Assembly (NCBI GenBank): GCA_024636495.1
Contig: JAGXGZ010000057.1
Location: forward strand, 1 to 64,000
Source: Roseobacter sp.
GTDB lineage: Bacteria > Pseudomonadota > Alphaproteobacteria > Rhodobacterales > Rhodobacteraceae
Direction: 5' to 3'
Length of the DNA stretch: 64,000 bases
A program made the position numbers and the translations under genes. Of this stretch, positions 33,823 through 43,195 are shown piece after piece; position 1 is the first letter of the stretch, and each line of letters starts with the position of its first letter. The notes beneath the pieces were generated by a model that worked only from the letters and a program-made list of their open reading frames with translations, did not search any database and was not told the DNA's origin.

Positions 33823-34950
33823 ATGGAAAAATTCTCGTTTGATCTTCAGGCCCAAGACGGCTCCGCCCGCACGGGCGTCATCCACACCCCTCGGGGTGAT
33901 ATTCGCACTCCGGCGTTCATGCCTGTGGGCACGGCGGCGACCGTCAAGGCGATGCTGCCTGAAAGCGTGGCCGCGACAGGTGCGGATATCCTGCTGGGCA
34001 ACACCTACCATCTGATGCTGCGCCCCACGGCCGAACGGATCGACCGTTTGGGCGGCCTGCACAAGTTTATGAACTGGGACAAGCCGATCCTTACGGACTC
34101 GGGTGGTTTTCAGGTGATGAGCCTTGCCGATTTGCGCAAGTTGACGGAAAAAGGCGTGACTTTCAAAAGCCACATCGACGGGTCCAAGCACGAGCTGACG
34201 CCCGAACGGTCGATGGAGATCCAAAAGCTGCTTGGCTCTGACATCGTGATGTGTTTCGACGAATGCCCCGCATTGCCTGCCGACCGCGACCGCATCGCGG
34301 AATCGATGCGCCTGTCGATGCGGTGGGCCGCGCGCAGCCGCGAGGCCTTTGGCGACCGGCCGGGCCATGCGCTTTTCGGGATCCAGCAAGGCGGGCTCGA
34401 GCAGGATTTCCGCGAGGAAAGCGCCAAGGCTTTGATCGAAAACGGGTTTGATGGCTACGCAGTTGGCGGTCTGGCTGTGGGCGAGGGGCAGGAGGCAATG
34501 TTCGGCTGCCTCGATTACGCCACCGACATGCTGCCTGTGGACCGGCCCCGTTACCTGATGGGCGTGGGAAAGCCTGATGATATCGTGGGGGCCGTCGCGC
34601 GCGGCATCGACATGATGGATTGCGTTTTGCCTTCGCGCTCGGGGCGCACAGGGCAGGTGTTCACCCGCAACGGCGTGGTCAACATCAAGAACGCGCGCCA
34701 TGCCGATGATCCGCGCCCGCTGGACGAAGACTGCACTTGTCCGGCCTGCTCGAACTACAGCCGCGCGTATCTGCATCACGTCTTTCGCAGCCAAGAGATG
34801 ATCAGCGGTATGCTGTTGACCTGGCACAACCTGCATTACTACCAGGAAATCATGGCCGGTATGCGCGCGGCGATTGGCTCTGGCGCGTTTGCGGCATGGC
34901 AGGATGATTTTCATGCCCGCCGGGCGCAGGGCGATATAGAGCCGCTTTAG
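33823..34950 (+). CDS. tgt: tRNA-guanine transglycosylase
   Basis: A 375-residue TIM-barrel enzyme that replaces guanine-34 with preQ1 in tRNAs with GUN anticodons. The catalytic aspartates are visible in [12 protein letters not shown] and in [29 protein letters not shown], the substrate loop GGLAVGEG and the zinc site [16 protein letters not shown] are also present. ATG 33823 gives the usual N-terminus [10 protein letters not shown]; the frame is open upstream to 33724 and no clear ribosome binding site settles the start. It is divergent from the SPFH gene. Confidence 0.95.
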   Translation: MEKFSFDLQAQDGSARTGVIHTPRGDIRTPAFMPVGTAATVKAMLPESVAATGADILLGNTYHLMLRPTAERIDRLGGLHKFMNWDKPILTDSGGFQVMSLADLRKLTEKGVTFKSHIDGSKHELTPERSMEIQKLLGSDIVMCFDECPALPADRDRIAESMRLSMRWAARSREAFGDRPGHALFGIQQGGLEQDFREESAKALIENGFDGYAVGGLAVGEGQEAMFGCLDYATDMLPVDRPRYLMGVGKPDDIVGAVARGIDMMDCVLPSRSGRTGQVFTRNGVVNIKNARHADDPRPLDEDCTCPACSNYSRAYLHHVFRSQEMISGMLLTWHNLHYYQEIMAGMRAAIGSGAFAAWQDDFHARRAQGDIEPL

Positions 34951-35056
34951 AACGTCAACCAGCGAGGCGAAAAATAAATCGGTGAACCAATCCTTGTAGC
35001 GGTGCGTCTTGTTCATAATTGACCCGAACAAGAAACAAAGAAGAAAGGACATCCAA

Positions 35057-36151
35057 ATGTCAGATACGCTATTCTCCCCGCTTACCGTTGGCGCCATCGA
35101 GGCGAAAAACCGCATCGTCATGGCCCCGTTGACGCGAAACCGCGCAGACAATGACACTGATGAAGTCGGTGACATGCATGTTGAATATTACACCCAACGC
35201 GCCGGTGCCGGTTTTATCATCACCGAAGCCACGCAAATCAGCCCCGAGGGCAAAGGATATCTGGCGACGCCCGGCATCTATACCGAGGGTCAGGTCGCAG
35301 CTTGGAAGAAAGTCACTGATGCCGTGCACAAGGCCGGCGGCAAGATCGTCGTGCAGCTTTGGCATGTAGGCCGGATCAGCCACACCTCGTTGCAGCCGGA
35401 CGGACAGCAGCCTGTAGCGCCTTCGGCACTCAAGGCGGATATGAAAACATTCACCGCCAACGGGTTCGAGCCGACGTCTGAGCCGCGCGCGCTCGAGACC
35501 AGTGAAATCCCGCGGTTGATCCAGGATTATGTCCACGCGACCAAGATGGCCAAAAAGGCCGGTTTTGACGGGGTCGAGGTGCACGGGGCCAACGGATATC
35601 TGCTGGACCAGTTCCTTAAAACCAAGACCAACAAACGCGATGACCAGTACGGCGGATCGGTCGAAAACCGCGCCCGTCTGCTGCTTGAGGTGCTTGAGGC
35701 CGTGACAAATGCTTGGGATGGTGCCCATGTCGGTCTGCGCCTGTCACCCTTTTCGCCCGCCAATGACGTAAGCGATGACAACCCGCAGGAAACCTTTGAA
35801 TATGTGGTGAAAGAGCTGAATAAATTCGGTTTGGCCTACCTGCACATGGTCGAAGGGGCCACCGGCGGTTCGCGTGAACTGGACGAGGGCGAGAGTCTCG
35901 AGACGTTGCGCAAGCTGTTTGACGGCATCTATATGGGCAACAACGGCTATGACCGCGCCCTTGCGATCAAGATGGTGGACGACGGGAAAGCAGAATTGAT
36001 CGCCTTTGGCCGCCCCTACATTGCCAACCCCGATCTTGCCAAACGGCTTGAGCATGACGCGCCGCTGAATAAAGGCGATTCAGACACGTATTATGGTGGT
36101 GGCTCAAAAGGCTACATTGACTATCCATTTCTGGAAGAAGCCACCGTTTGA
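35057..36151 (+). CDS. Old Yellow Enzyme-family alkene reductase (NemA-like)
   Basis: A 364-residue FMN enzyme of the OYE family that reduces activated C=C bonds, nitro-esters or maleimides with NAD(P)H. The FMN-binding N-terminal segment KNRIVMAPLTRNRAD, QLWHVGRISH, and the substrate-binding HGANGYLLDQFLKTKTNKRDDQYGGS with the His/Asn pair are clear. ATG 35057 has AAAGGA upstream and was chosen over 35009. The physiological substrate is unknown; protection against electrophiles is usual for the family. A terminator follows. Confidence 0.93.
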   Translation: MSDTLFSPLTVGAIEAKNRIVMAPLTRNRADNDTDEVGDMHVEYYTQRAGAGFIITEATQISPEGKGYLATPGIYTEGQVAAWKKVTDAVHKAGGKIVVQLWHVGRISHTSLQPDGQQPVAPSALKADMKTFTANGFEPTSEPRALETSEIPRLIQDYVHATKMAKKAGFDGVEVHGANGYLLDQFLKTKTNKRDDQYGGSVENRARLLLEVLEAVTNAWDGAHVGLRLSPFSPANDVSDDNPQETFEYVVKELNKFGLAYLHMVEGATGGSRELDEGESLETLRKLFDGIYMGNNGYDRALAIKMVDDGKAELIAFGRPYIANPDLAKRLEHDAPLNKGDSDTYYGGGSKGYIDYPFLEEATV

Positions 36152-36160
36152 TCACGCCGC

Positions 36161-36193
36161 TTTTCCGGCCCTTGCCGTGCGGGGGCCGGAAAA
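36161..36193 (+). terminator. Intrinsic terminator-like hairpin after the OYE gene
   Basis: TTTTCCGGCCC (36161-36171) pairs with GGGCCGGAAAA (36183-36193). The stem is strong but no T-run follows, so termination may be weak. The rest of the 266-bp gap to lon holds the lon promoter. Confidence 0.6.
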
Positions 36194-36310
36194 CACAAAA
36201 TCTATAAAGAATTTTGGGCGCTATTTAACAGATCTGCGCTTGTCTGTTGGCCCGTCGCGGTTCATTCTACCTCTCAAAAGCAGTAAAACAGCCCCGACAG
36301 TCAAAGGGGA

Positions 36311-36338
36311 TTGAAACAGGCGGGTAGGGTCCCCAAAT
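36311..36338 (+). promoter_or_regulatory. lon: Heat-shock (RpoH-type) promoter of lon
   Basis: TTGAAA at 36311-36316 and CCCCAAAT at 36331-36338 are separated by 14 bases. This matches the sigma-32 pattern (CTTGAAA, 11-16 bases, CCCCATnT) and lies 80 bases before the lon start codon. lon is a classic RpoH target. Confidence 0.75.
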
Positions 36339-36417
36339 ATCCTACTCAGAACAGGAGATGACCGATCGGTCGCCTATGATAGGGGCCAGTGTTGTCTTGC
36401 AGTATAAGGAAAAGAGC

Positions 36418-38826
36418 ATGTTAGAGCCTCTGAACGCGTCCTACCCGGTTTTGCCTTTGCGCGATATCGTGGTGTTCCCCCATATGATCGTCCCGCTTTT
36501 TGTCGGTCGCGAAAAATCCGTGCGCGCACTGGAAGAAGTGATGGCGGACGATAAGCAGATTTTGCTGTCGAGCCAGGTCGATCCCGGTATCGACGACCCT
36601 GATGCTGACGGTATTTTCAAGACCGGTGTTTTGGCCAACGTCCTGCAACTGCTGAAATTGCCCGATGGCACCGTCAAGGTGCTTGTCGAAGGTCAGGCGC
36701 GGGTCCGGATTACCCAGTACCTTGAAAACGATAGTTTCTTTGAGGCGAAAGCCGAATATCTGACCGAAATTCCCGGTGACGAAACCACGACCCAGGCGTT
36801 GATCAAGACCGTAGCGGAAGAATTTGAACGCTATGCCAAGGTCAAGAAAAACATACCCGAAGAAGCGCTGACCGCCGTCGCTGAAGCGACAGAACCTGCG
36901 CGTCTGGCAGATTTGGTCGCGGGTCATCTGGGCATCGAAGTCGAACAAAAGCAGGACTTGCTGGAAACATTGTCCGTCTCAGAGCGGCTCGAGAAGGTTT
37001 ACGGCCTGATGCAAGGCGAAATGTCTGTTTTGCAGGTCGAGAAAAAGATCAAAACCCGCGTGAAATCCCAAATGGAGAAGACACAGCGCGAGTACTATCT
37101 GAATGAGCAAATGAAGGCCATTCAGACAGAACTGGGCGATGGCGAGGATGGCAAGAACGAAGTCGCCGAGCTTGAGGCGCGCATTGCGAAAACCAAGCTG
37201 AGCAAGGAAGCGAAGGAAAAGGTCGACGCCGAGCTGAAAAAGCTCAAGAACATGTCGCCTATGTCTGCCGAGGCGACAGTCGTGCGGAACTATCTTGACT
37301 GGATTCTGTCGATCCCGTGGAACGTGAAATCGCGAACCAAGAAGGATCTGGTAAAGGCCCAGAAGGTGCTGGATGACGACCACTACGGTCTTGATAAGGT
37401 AAAAGAACGGATCGTTGAATATCTTGCCGTGCAGCAACGCTCAAGCAAGCTGAAAGGCCCGATCATGTGCCTTGTCGGCCCTCCGGGCGTGGGTAAGACA
37501 AGCTTGGGTAAATCTGTGGCCAAGGCAACGGGTCGCGAGTTTATTCGCATCTCGCTGGGGGGCGTGCGTGACGAATCCGAGATCCGCGGCCACCGTCGGA
37601 CCTATATCGGCTCCATGCCCGGTAAGATCATTCAGGCGTTGAAAAAGGCGAAGACGAATAACCCGCTGATCTTGCTCGATGAAATCGACAAGATGGGGCA
37701 GGACTTTCGGGGTGATCCCGCGTCGGCGATGCTTGAGGTGCTGGATCCGGAACAAAACTCGACCTTCGTGGACCACTATCTTGAGGTGGAATACGATTTG
37801 TCGAACGTGATGTTCCTGACCACATCGAACAGTTACAACATGCCGGGTCCTTTGCTTGACCGGATGGAGATTATTCCGCTGTCTGGCTATACCGAGGACG
37901 AAAAGCGCGAGATTGCAAAACAGCACCTTGTGCAAAAGCAGATCAAGAACCACGGTCTGAAGGCAAAGGAATTTGCCATTGAAGACAGCGCCTTGACCAG
38001 CATGATCCGGTACTACACCCGCGAAGCCGGTGTGCGGAACCTTGAGCGCGAGATTGCCAAGGTCGCGCGCAAATCATTGACAAAGATCGTCAAGAAAGAG
38101 GTCGAAAGCATCACGGTGAATGCCGACAACATCGAGGATTTCCTTGGCGTTAAAAAGCATCGCTACGGGTTGGCTGAACTTGAAGACCAGATCGGGGTGG
38201 TCACTGGGTTGGCGTATACGTCGGTCGGGGGTGAGCTGTTGCAGATCGAAGCGTTGCGGCTGCCGGGGAAGGGTCGGATGAAGACCACAGGTAAGCTGGG
38301 CGATGTGATGAAGGAATCCATCGATGCAGCCAGCAGCTATGTGCGCTCGATCAGTCCCAAGATCGGGGTTAAACCGCCAAAGTTCGACACGATCGATATC
38401 CACGTACACGTGCCCGATGGTGCGACGCCCAAGGATGGTCCGTCTGCCGGTCTGGCGATGGTGACGTCGATTGTTTCGGTGCTGACACAAATTCCGGTCC
38501 GGCGTGACATCGCCATGACGGGCGAAGTGTCGTTGCGTGGGAATGCGATGCCGATCGGTGGGCTGAAAGAAAAGCTGTTGGCGGCTTTGCGGGGCGGAAT
38601 TACCACTGTTTTGATCCCGGAAGAAAACGAAAAAGACCTGCCGGACATCCCGGACAACGTGAAGGCAGGGCTGAAGATCATCCCGGTCAAGCACGTGTCT
38701 GAGGTGTTAAAGCACGCGTTGGTTCGCCAACCCGAAGCCATTGAATGGGATCAGGATGCCGAAGATGCCGCAGCAGCGGCATTGGCCAAAAAGTCACCAG
38801 CGGGGGACAGCGCCACAGCGCACTGA
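36418..38826 (+). CDS. lon: ATP-dependent protease Lon
   Basis: An 802-residue LonA protease that degrades misfolded and regulatory proteins in the cytoplasm. Order of domains: LON substrate-binding domain (about 10-205), coiled coil, AAA+ domain with Walker A GPPGVGKT at 354-361 and Walker B ILLDEIDKM, and C-terminal serine protease domain. The Ser-Lys dyad is S676 in DGPSAGLAM and K719 in GGLKEKLLAA. ATG 36418 has AAGGA upstream and gives the usual N-terminus; an in-frame ATG at 36358 lies in the leader. An RpoH-type promoter precedes it and a terminator follows. In alphaproteobacteria Lon also removes cell-cycle regulators such as SciP and DnaA. Confidence 0.97.
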   Translation: MLEPLNASYPVLPLRDIVVFPHMIVPLFVGREKSVRALEEVMADDKQILLSSQVDPGIDDPDADGIFKTGVLANVLQLLKLPDGTVKVLVEGQARVRITQYLENDSFFEAKAEYLTEIPGDETTTQALIKTVAEEFERYAKVKKNIPEEALTAVAEATEPARLADLVAGHLGIEVEQKQDLLETLSVSERLEKVYGLMQGEMSVLQVEKKIKTRVKSQMEKTQREYYLNEQMKAIQTELGDGEDGKNEVAELEARIAKTKLSKEAKEKVDAELKKLKNMSPMSAEATVVRNYLDWILSIPWNVKSRTKKDLVKAQKVLDDDHYGLDKVKERIVEYLAVQQRSSKLKGPIMCLVGPPGVGKTSLGKSVAKATGREFIRISLGGVRDESEIRGHRRTYIGSMPGKIIQALKKAKTNNPLILLDEIDKMGQDFRGDPASAMLEVLDPEQNSTFVDHYLEVEYDLSNVMFLTTSNSYNMPGPLLDRMEIIPLSGYTEDEKREIAKQHLVQKQIKNHGLKAKEFAIEDSALTSMIRYYTREAGVRNLEREIAKVARKSLTKIVKKEVESITVNADNIEDFLGVKKHRYGLAELEDQIGVVTGLAYTSVGGELLQIEALRLPGKGRMKTTGKLGDVMKESIDAASSYVRSISPKIGVKPPKFDTIDIHVHVPDGATPKDGPSAGLAMVTSIVSVLTQIPVRRDIAMTGEVSLRGNAMPIGGLKEKLLAALRGGITTVLIPEENEKDLPDIPDNVKAGLKIIPVKHVSEVLKHALVRQPEAIEWDQDAEDAAAAALAKKSPAGDSATAH

Positions 38827-38846
38827 CCGGACTTGGTTTAATCGAA

Positions 38847-38877
38847 AAAAGGCTGCCCTTGATCGGGGCGGCCTTTT
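38847..38877 (+). terminator. lon: Intrinsic terminator after lon
   Basis: AAAAGGCTGCCC pairs with GGGGCGGCCTTTT around TTGATC, ending in TTTT. It is 20 bases after the lon stop. Confidence 0.85.
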
Positions 38878-39006
38878 GCGTGCGAGGCGATCAAAAACCC
38901 CTAAATCTAGTGTCAAAAAAGCGGCCTACCCCAAGGATTTCTAGCATGTGACCCAATTTTATGGTAATAAACTCCAAACCTAGCAAAAAAGGCGGAGATT
39001 AGTTCT

Positions 39007-39444
39007 ATGAGCAGTACGGTCAAATCAACAAAGCCCAAGTCGGTTCAAGCAAAGCCAGCCTTGGCACCCAATGTCCAGGCCAACAAATCGGTCGCGGCTG
39101 TGTCATCATCGGACATCAGCGATCCGAAAACATCAAATCCGGACGGCCCGCGTTCTGTCATCATAGGCCCGGTTATGCGCAAAAAAGAACTCATCGACGC
39201 CGTGGTCGAGCGGTCTGGCATCAAGAAGAAAGACGCCAAGCCGGTGGTCGAGGCGATGCTGGAAGTGTTGGGCGAAGCGTTGGGCGACAATCGCGAATTG
39301 AACCTGCTGCCTATGGGCAAATTCAAAGTCGTGAACGAAAAGGATTTGGGCAACGGTAAAATGATGCGCGTGAAAGTGCGTCAGGTAACACCGTCGGACA
39401 AGCCCAGAGTCATAACGGCCGACACAGACGAGTCTGACGTTTAA
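39007..39444 (+). CDS. HU-like DNA-binding protein with disordered N-terminal extension
   Basis: A 145-residue protein. About 50 N-terminal residues are Lys/Ser/Ala/Pro-rich and look unstructured (VKSTKPKSVQAKPALAPN). From residue 58 the HU/IHF fold begins: MRKKELIDAVVERSGIKKKDAKPVVEAMLEVLGEAL, then NLLPMGKFKV. The DNA-embracing arm is short and diverged from classic HU. Typical HU is 90 residues, so the extension is unusual; lysine-rich tails on HU are known in some bacteria, more often at the C-terminus. Terminators lie on both sides, so it is monocistronic. Confidence 0.82.
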   Translation: MSSTVKSTKPKSVQAKPALAPNVQANKSVAAVSSSDISDPKTSNPDGPRSVIIGPVMRKKELIDAVVERSGIKKKDAKPVVEAMLEVLGEALGDNRELNLLPMGKFKVVNEKDLGNGKMMRVKVRQVTPSDKPRVITADTDESDV

Positions 39445-39470
39445 GCCAAGCCAAGCGCTATTGCGAAATA

Positions 39471-39497
39471 AAAGCCCTTTGTTTCAAAGGGCTTTTT
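39471..39497 (+). terminator. Intrinsic terminator after the HU-like gene
   Basis: AAAGCCCTTTG (39471-39481) pairs with CAAAGGGCTTT (39485-39495) around TTT, followed by further T. It may also act on the minus strand behind ssb. Confidence 0.9.
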
Positions 39498-39636
39498 CTA
39501 TTTGGGCTTTGCTATGAGAGGGATTTCCACGTCAGTGTATCAGCGATACTACCTGAGACCGGCCCTGATAACGTTTAAAAAAAGGGGCCACCGTCAGGCA
39601 GTCCCTTCACTGTTCGGGTGTCTGGTTAGACTTAAA

Positions 39637-40161
39637 TCAGAACGGGATTTCGTCATCTAGATCGCGCGACGAACCGCCACCGCTGTTACCACCGCCGCCG
39701 CCACCGCTGCCACCACTACCAGATGGGCCGGAATCATAGCCGCCGCCGTAGCCGCCCGGATCAGATGGGCCGCTATCGTAACCACCACCACCACCAGACC
39801 CGCCGCCGTCACGTCCATCCAGCATGGTTAGCGTGCCGCCAAACCCCTGAAGGACCACTTCGGTGCTGTAGCGATCTGCGCCAGATTGATCTTGCCACTT
39901 GCGGGTCTGCAATTGGCCCTCGATATACACTTTGGATCCCTTTTTCAGGTACTGCTCCGCAATACGGACCAGCCCTTCCTGAAAAATCGCCACGGTATGC
40001 CACTCGGTTTTCTCGCGGCGCTCGCCACTATTGCGGTCTTTCCACGTCTCGGAAGTTGCAATGCGCAGGTTGCACACTTTCCCGCCATTCTGAAAAGAGC
40101 GTACCTCGGGATCGCGCCCCAGATTGCCAATAAGGATCACTTTATTCACTGAGCCGGCCAT
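39637..40161 (-). CDS. ssb: Single-stranded DNA-binding protein
   Basis: A 174-residue SSB. The OB-fold fills residues 1-110 ([23 protein letters not shown] in outline, then [31 protein letters not shown]). A Gly/Ser/Asp/Tyr-rich flexible linker of about 50 residues follows, with two YDSGPS units. The acidic tip DLDDEIPF, which recruits replication and repair partners, ends the protein. Two ATG codons stand in tandem; the second (40161) gives the usual MAGSVNKV start. It is divergent from a lytic transglycosylase across 210 bp in which I see no clear motif. Confidence 0.96.
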   Translation of the reverse strand: MAGSVNKVILIGNLGRDPEVRSFQNGGKVCNLRIATSETWKDRNSGERREKTEWHTVAIFQEGLVRIAEQYLKKGSKVYIEGQLQTRKWQDQSGADRYSTEVVLQGFGGTLTMLDGRDGGGSGGGGGYDSGPSDPGGYGGGYDSGPSGSGGSGGGGGGNSGGGSSRDLDDEIPF

Positions 40162-40371
40162 CATGCCCCCTGTCTGCTATGCAATTTGAAGGACCGTGCG
40201 AATCTGTTCAGGTCCCTGCGTTGAGTGACGTTATACCGAGCGCAGTCTGCATGAAACAAGGTTGCGAACCGGTTTATCCCCGATCAGTTCATCTTGGATG
40301 TCGAATAAAGGGTGGCAGAGCACCGCGACTTTGCTATGTTCCAATAAATCCGACGGCATTCTGGGGGCTTC

Positions 40372-40956
40372 ATGAAAAAACTGATGATCACGGCGCTATG
40401 CTGTGCGGGATTATTGGCAGGCCCCGTTTCTGCCGAAGTCTTTTCCTCCAAAAGCCGGTCCAAACTGTTTGCCTCGCAAAAAAAGCTGCTCGATACGCGC
40501 GCGTCCAAGCAATATGCCGCATCCGTTCGTTTGCAGCCGCCACGGGTGGCTGCACCCACGAAGTGGGATGTGCCGAAATATAATGGTAAATATAAAGGCG
40601 AATATCACGGTATGGCCCGCGAGGCTGCGCGCCGCCACGCGGTTCCAGAAGATTTGTTCCTGCGTCTGGTTCAGCAGGAAAGTGGCTGGAACGCATCGGC
40701 GAAATCACACAAAGGCGCGTTGGGGCTGGCGCAGTTGATGCCAGACACCGCCCGCGCGCTGCGCGTCGATCCGGCAGATCCCTATCAGAATCTTGACGGC
40801 GGTGCGCGCTATTTGATGATGCAATACCGCGCTTTCGGCACCTGGAAGCTGGCCCTTGCAGCGTATAACGCAGGTCCGGGTGCGGTGAAGAAATACGGCG
40901 GCATTCCACCCTTCAACGAGACCAAGAATTACGTCAAGGTGATTGCGGGTCTATGA
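40372..40956 (+). CDS. Soluble/periplasmic lytic transglycosylase (SLT family)
   Basis: A 194-residue exported enzyme that cleaves the glycan strands of peptidoglycan. The signal peptide is residues 1-21 ([17 protein letters not shown]). The SLT domain covers about 80-190, with the catalytic glutamate in [33 protein letters not shown] in outline (QQES), GLAQLMP and [19 protein letters not shown]. The short 55-residue linker before the domain is basic. No operon partner is evident. Confidence 0.92.
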   Translation: MKKLMITALCCAGLLAGPVSAEVFSSKSRSKLFASQKKLLDTRASKQYAASVRLQPPRVAAPTKWDVPKYNGKYKGEYHGMAREAARRHAVPEDLFLRLVQQESGWNASAKSHKGALGLAQLMPDTARALRVDPADPYQNLDGGARYLMMQYRAFGTWKLALAAYNAGPGAVKKYGGIPPFNETKNYVKVIAGL

Positions 40957-41009
40957 TCTGATATAAAAAGTGCTCCAATTTCAGAACGCCTTTTCCTTTT
41001 ATTATCAAA

Positions 41010-43100
41010 TTACTCAGCGGCTACGTTAATTTCGATCACGGGTTCCATCGTGGAAAGCTGCGCATCCGTAAGGTGACATTTCACCTGATGACCGTCGGCA
41101 ACGCTGCGCAGGGGCGGTACTTTGGTTTCGCAAAGATTGCCGTCGACCTGCGGCTTCCAACGACATCTGGTCTGGAAGGGGCAACCGGGCGGCGGGTTCA
41201 TGGCTGATGGAACGTCGCCCTCCAGCACGATATGCTTTTTCTTCACGCGCGTGTCTGCGATGGGCACCGCCGACAGCAGCGCTTCGGTGTAGGGGTGATA
41301 GGGCGGCGAGAAGACCTGATCGGTGGTCCCCAGTTCGACCACATGGCCCAGATACATCACCATGACGCGGTCCGCCAAATAGCGCACGATGCTCAGATCG
41401 TGGCTGATGAACAACAGCGTCGTCTTTTGTTCGCGTTGGATTTCCATCAACAGATCGGTCACCGCGGCCTGCACCGACACATCCAACGCTGACACAGGTT
41501 CATCCGCAACGACAATCCGCGCATCCCCCGCAAAGGCGCGCGCGATCCCGACCCGCTGCTTTTGACCGCCGGACAATTGCCGAGGCATCCGGTCCGCAAA
41601 CTCGCGAGGCAGTTTCACCAGATCAAGCAGTTCCAACATGCGCACCCGGCGCTCTTTTTCGTTCTTGCCGATCTTGAAAATCTCAAGCGCCCGGATGATC
41701 TGCCGACCCACGGTCATCGACGGGTTCAGCGTATCAAAGGGGTTTTGGAAAACCATCTGTATGTCAGCGACATTCTGCGTCGTGCGATCCTCGATGGGGA
41801 CCCCGCCAATGTCCTTGCCATCCAGCAGAACCTGGCCAGAGGTCGCAGTTTCAAGCCCCATCAATACCTTGGCAAAGGTCGATTTACCGCAACCGGATTC
41901 GCCAACGATGGCCAAAGTTTCGGATTCGCGCGCCTCAAAGCTCAGCTCTTCGTTGGCTTTAACAACTTTGGTCGCCGATCCCCCAAACATCGAATTCGCA
42001 GCAACTTCGTAGTATTTCTTGAGCTTGTCCATTTTCAGAACAACCTCGCCAATCTCGCCCTTGGTTTTGACGTCAGCCAGTTCAAGTGGCGCTTTCCAGT
42101 CGATCTCCTTGAACTTCAGACAGCGCGTCGCATGGCGCTCATTGCCGGGCACGTCTTCCATCATGATGCTGCCCTGATCGCAGCGCCCCGCTTCGAAATA
42201 GTCGCAGCGCGGGCCAAAGTTACAACCGTCTGGCCGCTCATGGGGCAGGGGGAAATTGCCGGGAATGGCAATCAAAGGGCGCGCATTCTTATCGGCACCG
42301 GGCAATGGGATCGACCGGAAAAGCGCTTGCGTATAAGGGTGCTGCATCTCGTCAAACACATCCTCGATTGATCCGCGCTCCACGGCCTCTCCGGAATACA
42401 TCACGCAAATCCGGTCGCATGTTTCAAGCACCAGTCCAAGGTTGTGCGAGATAAACAGCATCGAGGTGCCGTATTTCTTACCCAGATCTTTGACCAGCTC
42501 GACCACGGCGGCTTCGACCGTGACGTCCAACGCGGTCGTCGGCTCGTCCAATATCAACAAGGCAGGTTCTGACATCAGGGCCATAGCAATGACGATGCGC
42601 TGCTGCTGGCCGCCTGACAGTTGATGCGGATAGGCCCTTAGGATGCGTTCTGGATCGGGCAGTTTGACATCTGTCATCAGCTGCAAGGCGCGCGCGCGCG
42701 CTTGGGCTTCGGACATGCCCGAATGGATCATCGGCACTTCCATCAACTGGCGCCCGATCTTCATGGCGGGGTTCAGCGACGCCATAGGCTCCTGGTAGAT
42801 CATCGCGATTTGGCTGCCGCGAATGTCGCGCAGCTCTTCATCGCTCATCTGCGCCAGATCGCGGCCTTTGAACTTGATCGATCCTCCAACGACCTGCCCA
42901 TTCACGCCAAGGTCTTGCATGACCCCAAGCGCCACTGTTGATTTGCCGCAACCGGATTCGCCGACCAGTCCCACCGCTTCGCCGGGTTTGACCGAGACCG
43001 AGAAATCCATCACCGCAGGAATTTCCCGCAGCCGCGTGAAAAACGAAATCGACAGTTTGTCGATCTCCAATATCGGGCCGTCATATGTCTGCGTCGCCAT
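41010..43100 (-). CDS. Peptide-type ABC transporter, fused tandem ATPase (DppD-DppF-like)
   Basis: A 696-residue protein with two complete ABC domains. Domain 1 (about 5-330) has Walker A GESGCGKST and signature LSGGQQQR, and ends in the oligopeptide-ABC cysteine-containing tail FGPRCDYFEAGRC. Domain 2 (about 345-690) has GESGCGKST and LSGGQKQR, and a second tail with FQTRCRWKP. Peptide importers usually have two separate ATPases; here they are fused. It is the third gene of a minus-strand cluster with two permeases, separated from the second by 95 bp containing a dispersed hairpin repeat. Substrate: peptides, nickel or other solutes of this family; not determinable here. Confidence 0.92.
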   Translation of the reverse strand: MATQTYDGPILEIDKLSISFFTRLREIPAVMDFSVSVKPGEAVGLVGESGCGKSTVALGVMQDLGVNGQVVGGSIKFKGRDLAQMSDEELRDIRGSQIAMIYQEPMASLNPAMKIGRQLMEVPMIHSGMSEAQARARALQLMTDVKLPDPERILRAYPHQLSGGQQQRIVIAMALMSEPALLILDEPTTALDVTVEAAVVELVKDLGKKYGTSMLFISHNLGLVLETCDRICVMYSGEAVERGSIEDVFDEMQHPYTQALFRSIPLPGADKNARPLIAIPGNFPLPHERPDGCNFGPRCDYFEAGRCDQGSIMMEDVPGNERHATRCLKFKEIDWKAPLELADVKTKGEIGEVVLKMDKLKKYYEVAANSMFGGSATKVVKANEELSFEARESETLAIVGESGCGKSTFAKVLMGLETATSGQVLLDGKDIGGVPIEDRTTQNVADIQMVFQNPFDTLNPSMTVGRQIIRALEIFKIGKNEKERRVRMLELLDLVKLPREFADRMPRQLSGGQKQRVGIARAFAGDARIVVADEPVSALDVSVQAAVTDLLMEIQREQKTTLLFISHDLSIVRYLADRVMVMYLGHVVELGTTDQVFSPPYHPYTEALLSAVPIADTRVKKKHIVLEGDVPSAMNPPPGCPFQTRCRWKPQVDGNLCETKVPPLRSVADGHQVKCHLTDAQLSTMEPVIEINVAAE

Positions 43101-43131
43101 GGTCCGTCTCCCTTAACCAGATGATCGCGAA

Positions 43132-43182
43132 ACCTGCTTCCAAATGGTTCAAAATCCCGGGGGTCCGGGGGCTGGCCCCCGG
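43132..43182 (-). repeat. Dispersed intergenic hairpin repeat, copy 3
   Basis: On the minus strand CCGGGGGC-CA-GCCCCCGG (43165-43182) is followed by ACCCCCGGGATTTTG and the tail CCATTTGGAAGCA. It sits between the second permease gene and the fused ATPase gene, in their sense orientation, as copy 1 does between coxL and coxM. Confidence 0.85.
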
Positions 43183-43195
43183 TTCCACCCTCAAA

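Noticed and set aside
33742-35175. A 477-codon open frame on the minus strand opposite tgt
   Set aside because: Tgt motifs are unambiguous on the plus strand; the antisense frame shows no family resemblance and runs through the promoter region of the next gene.
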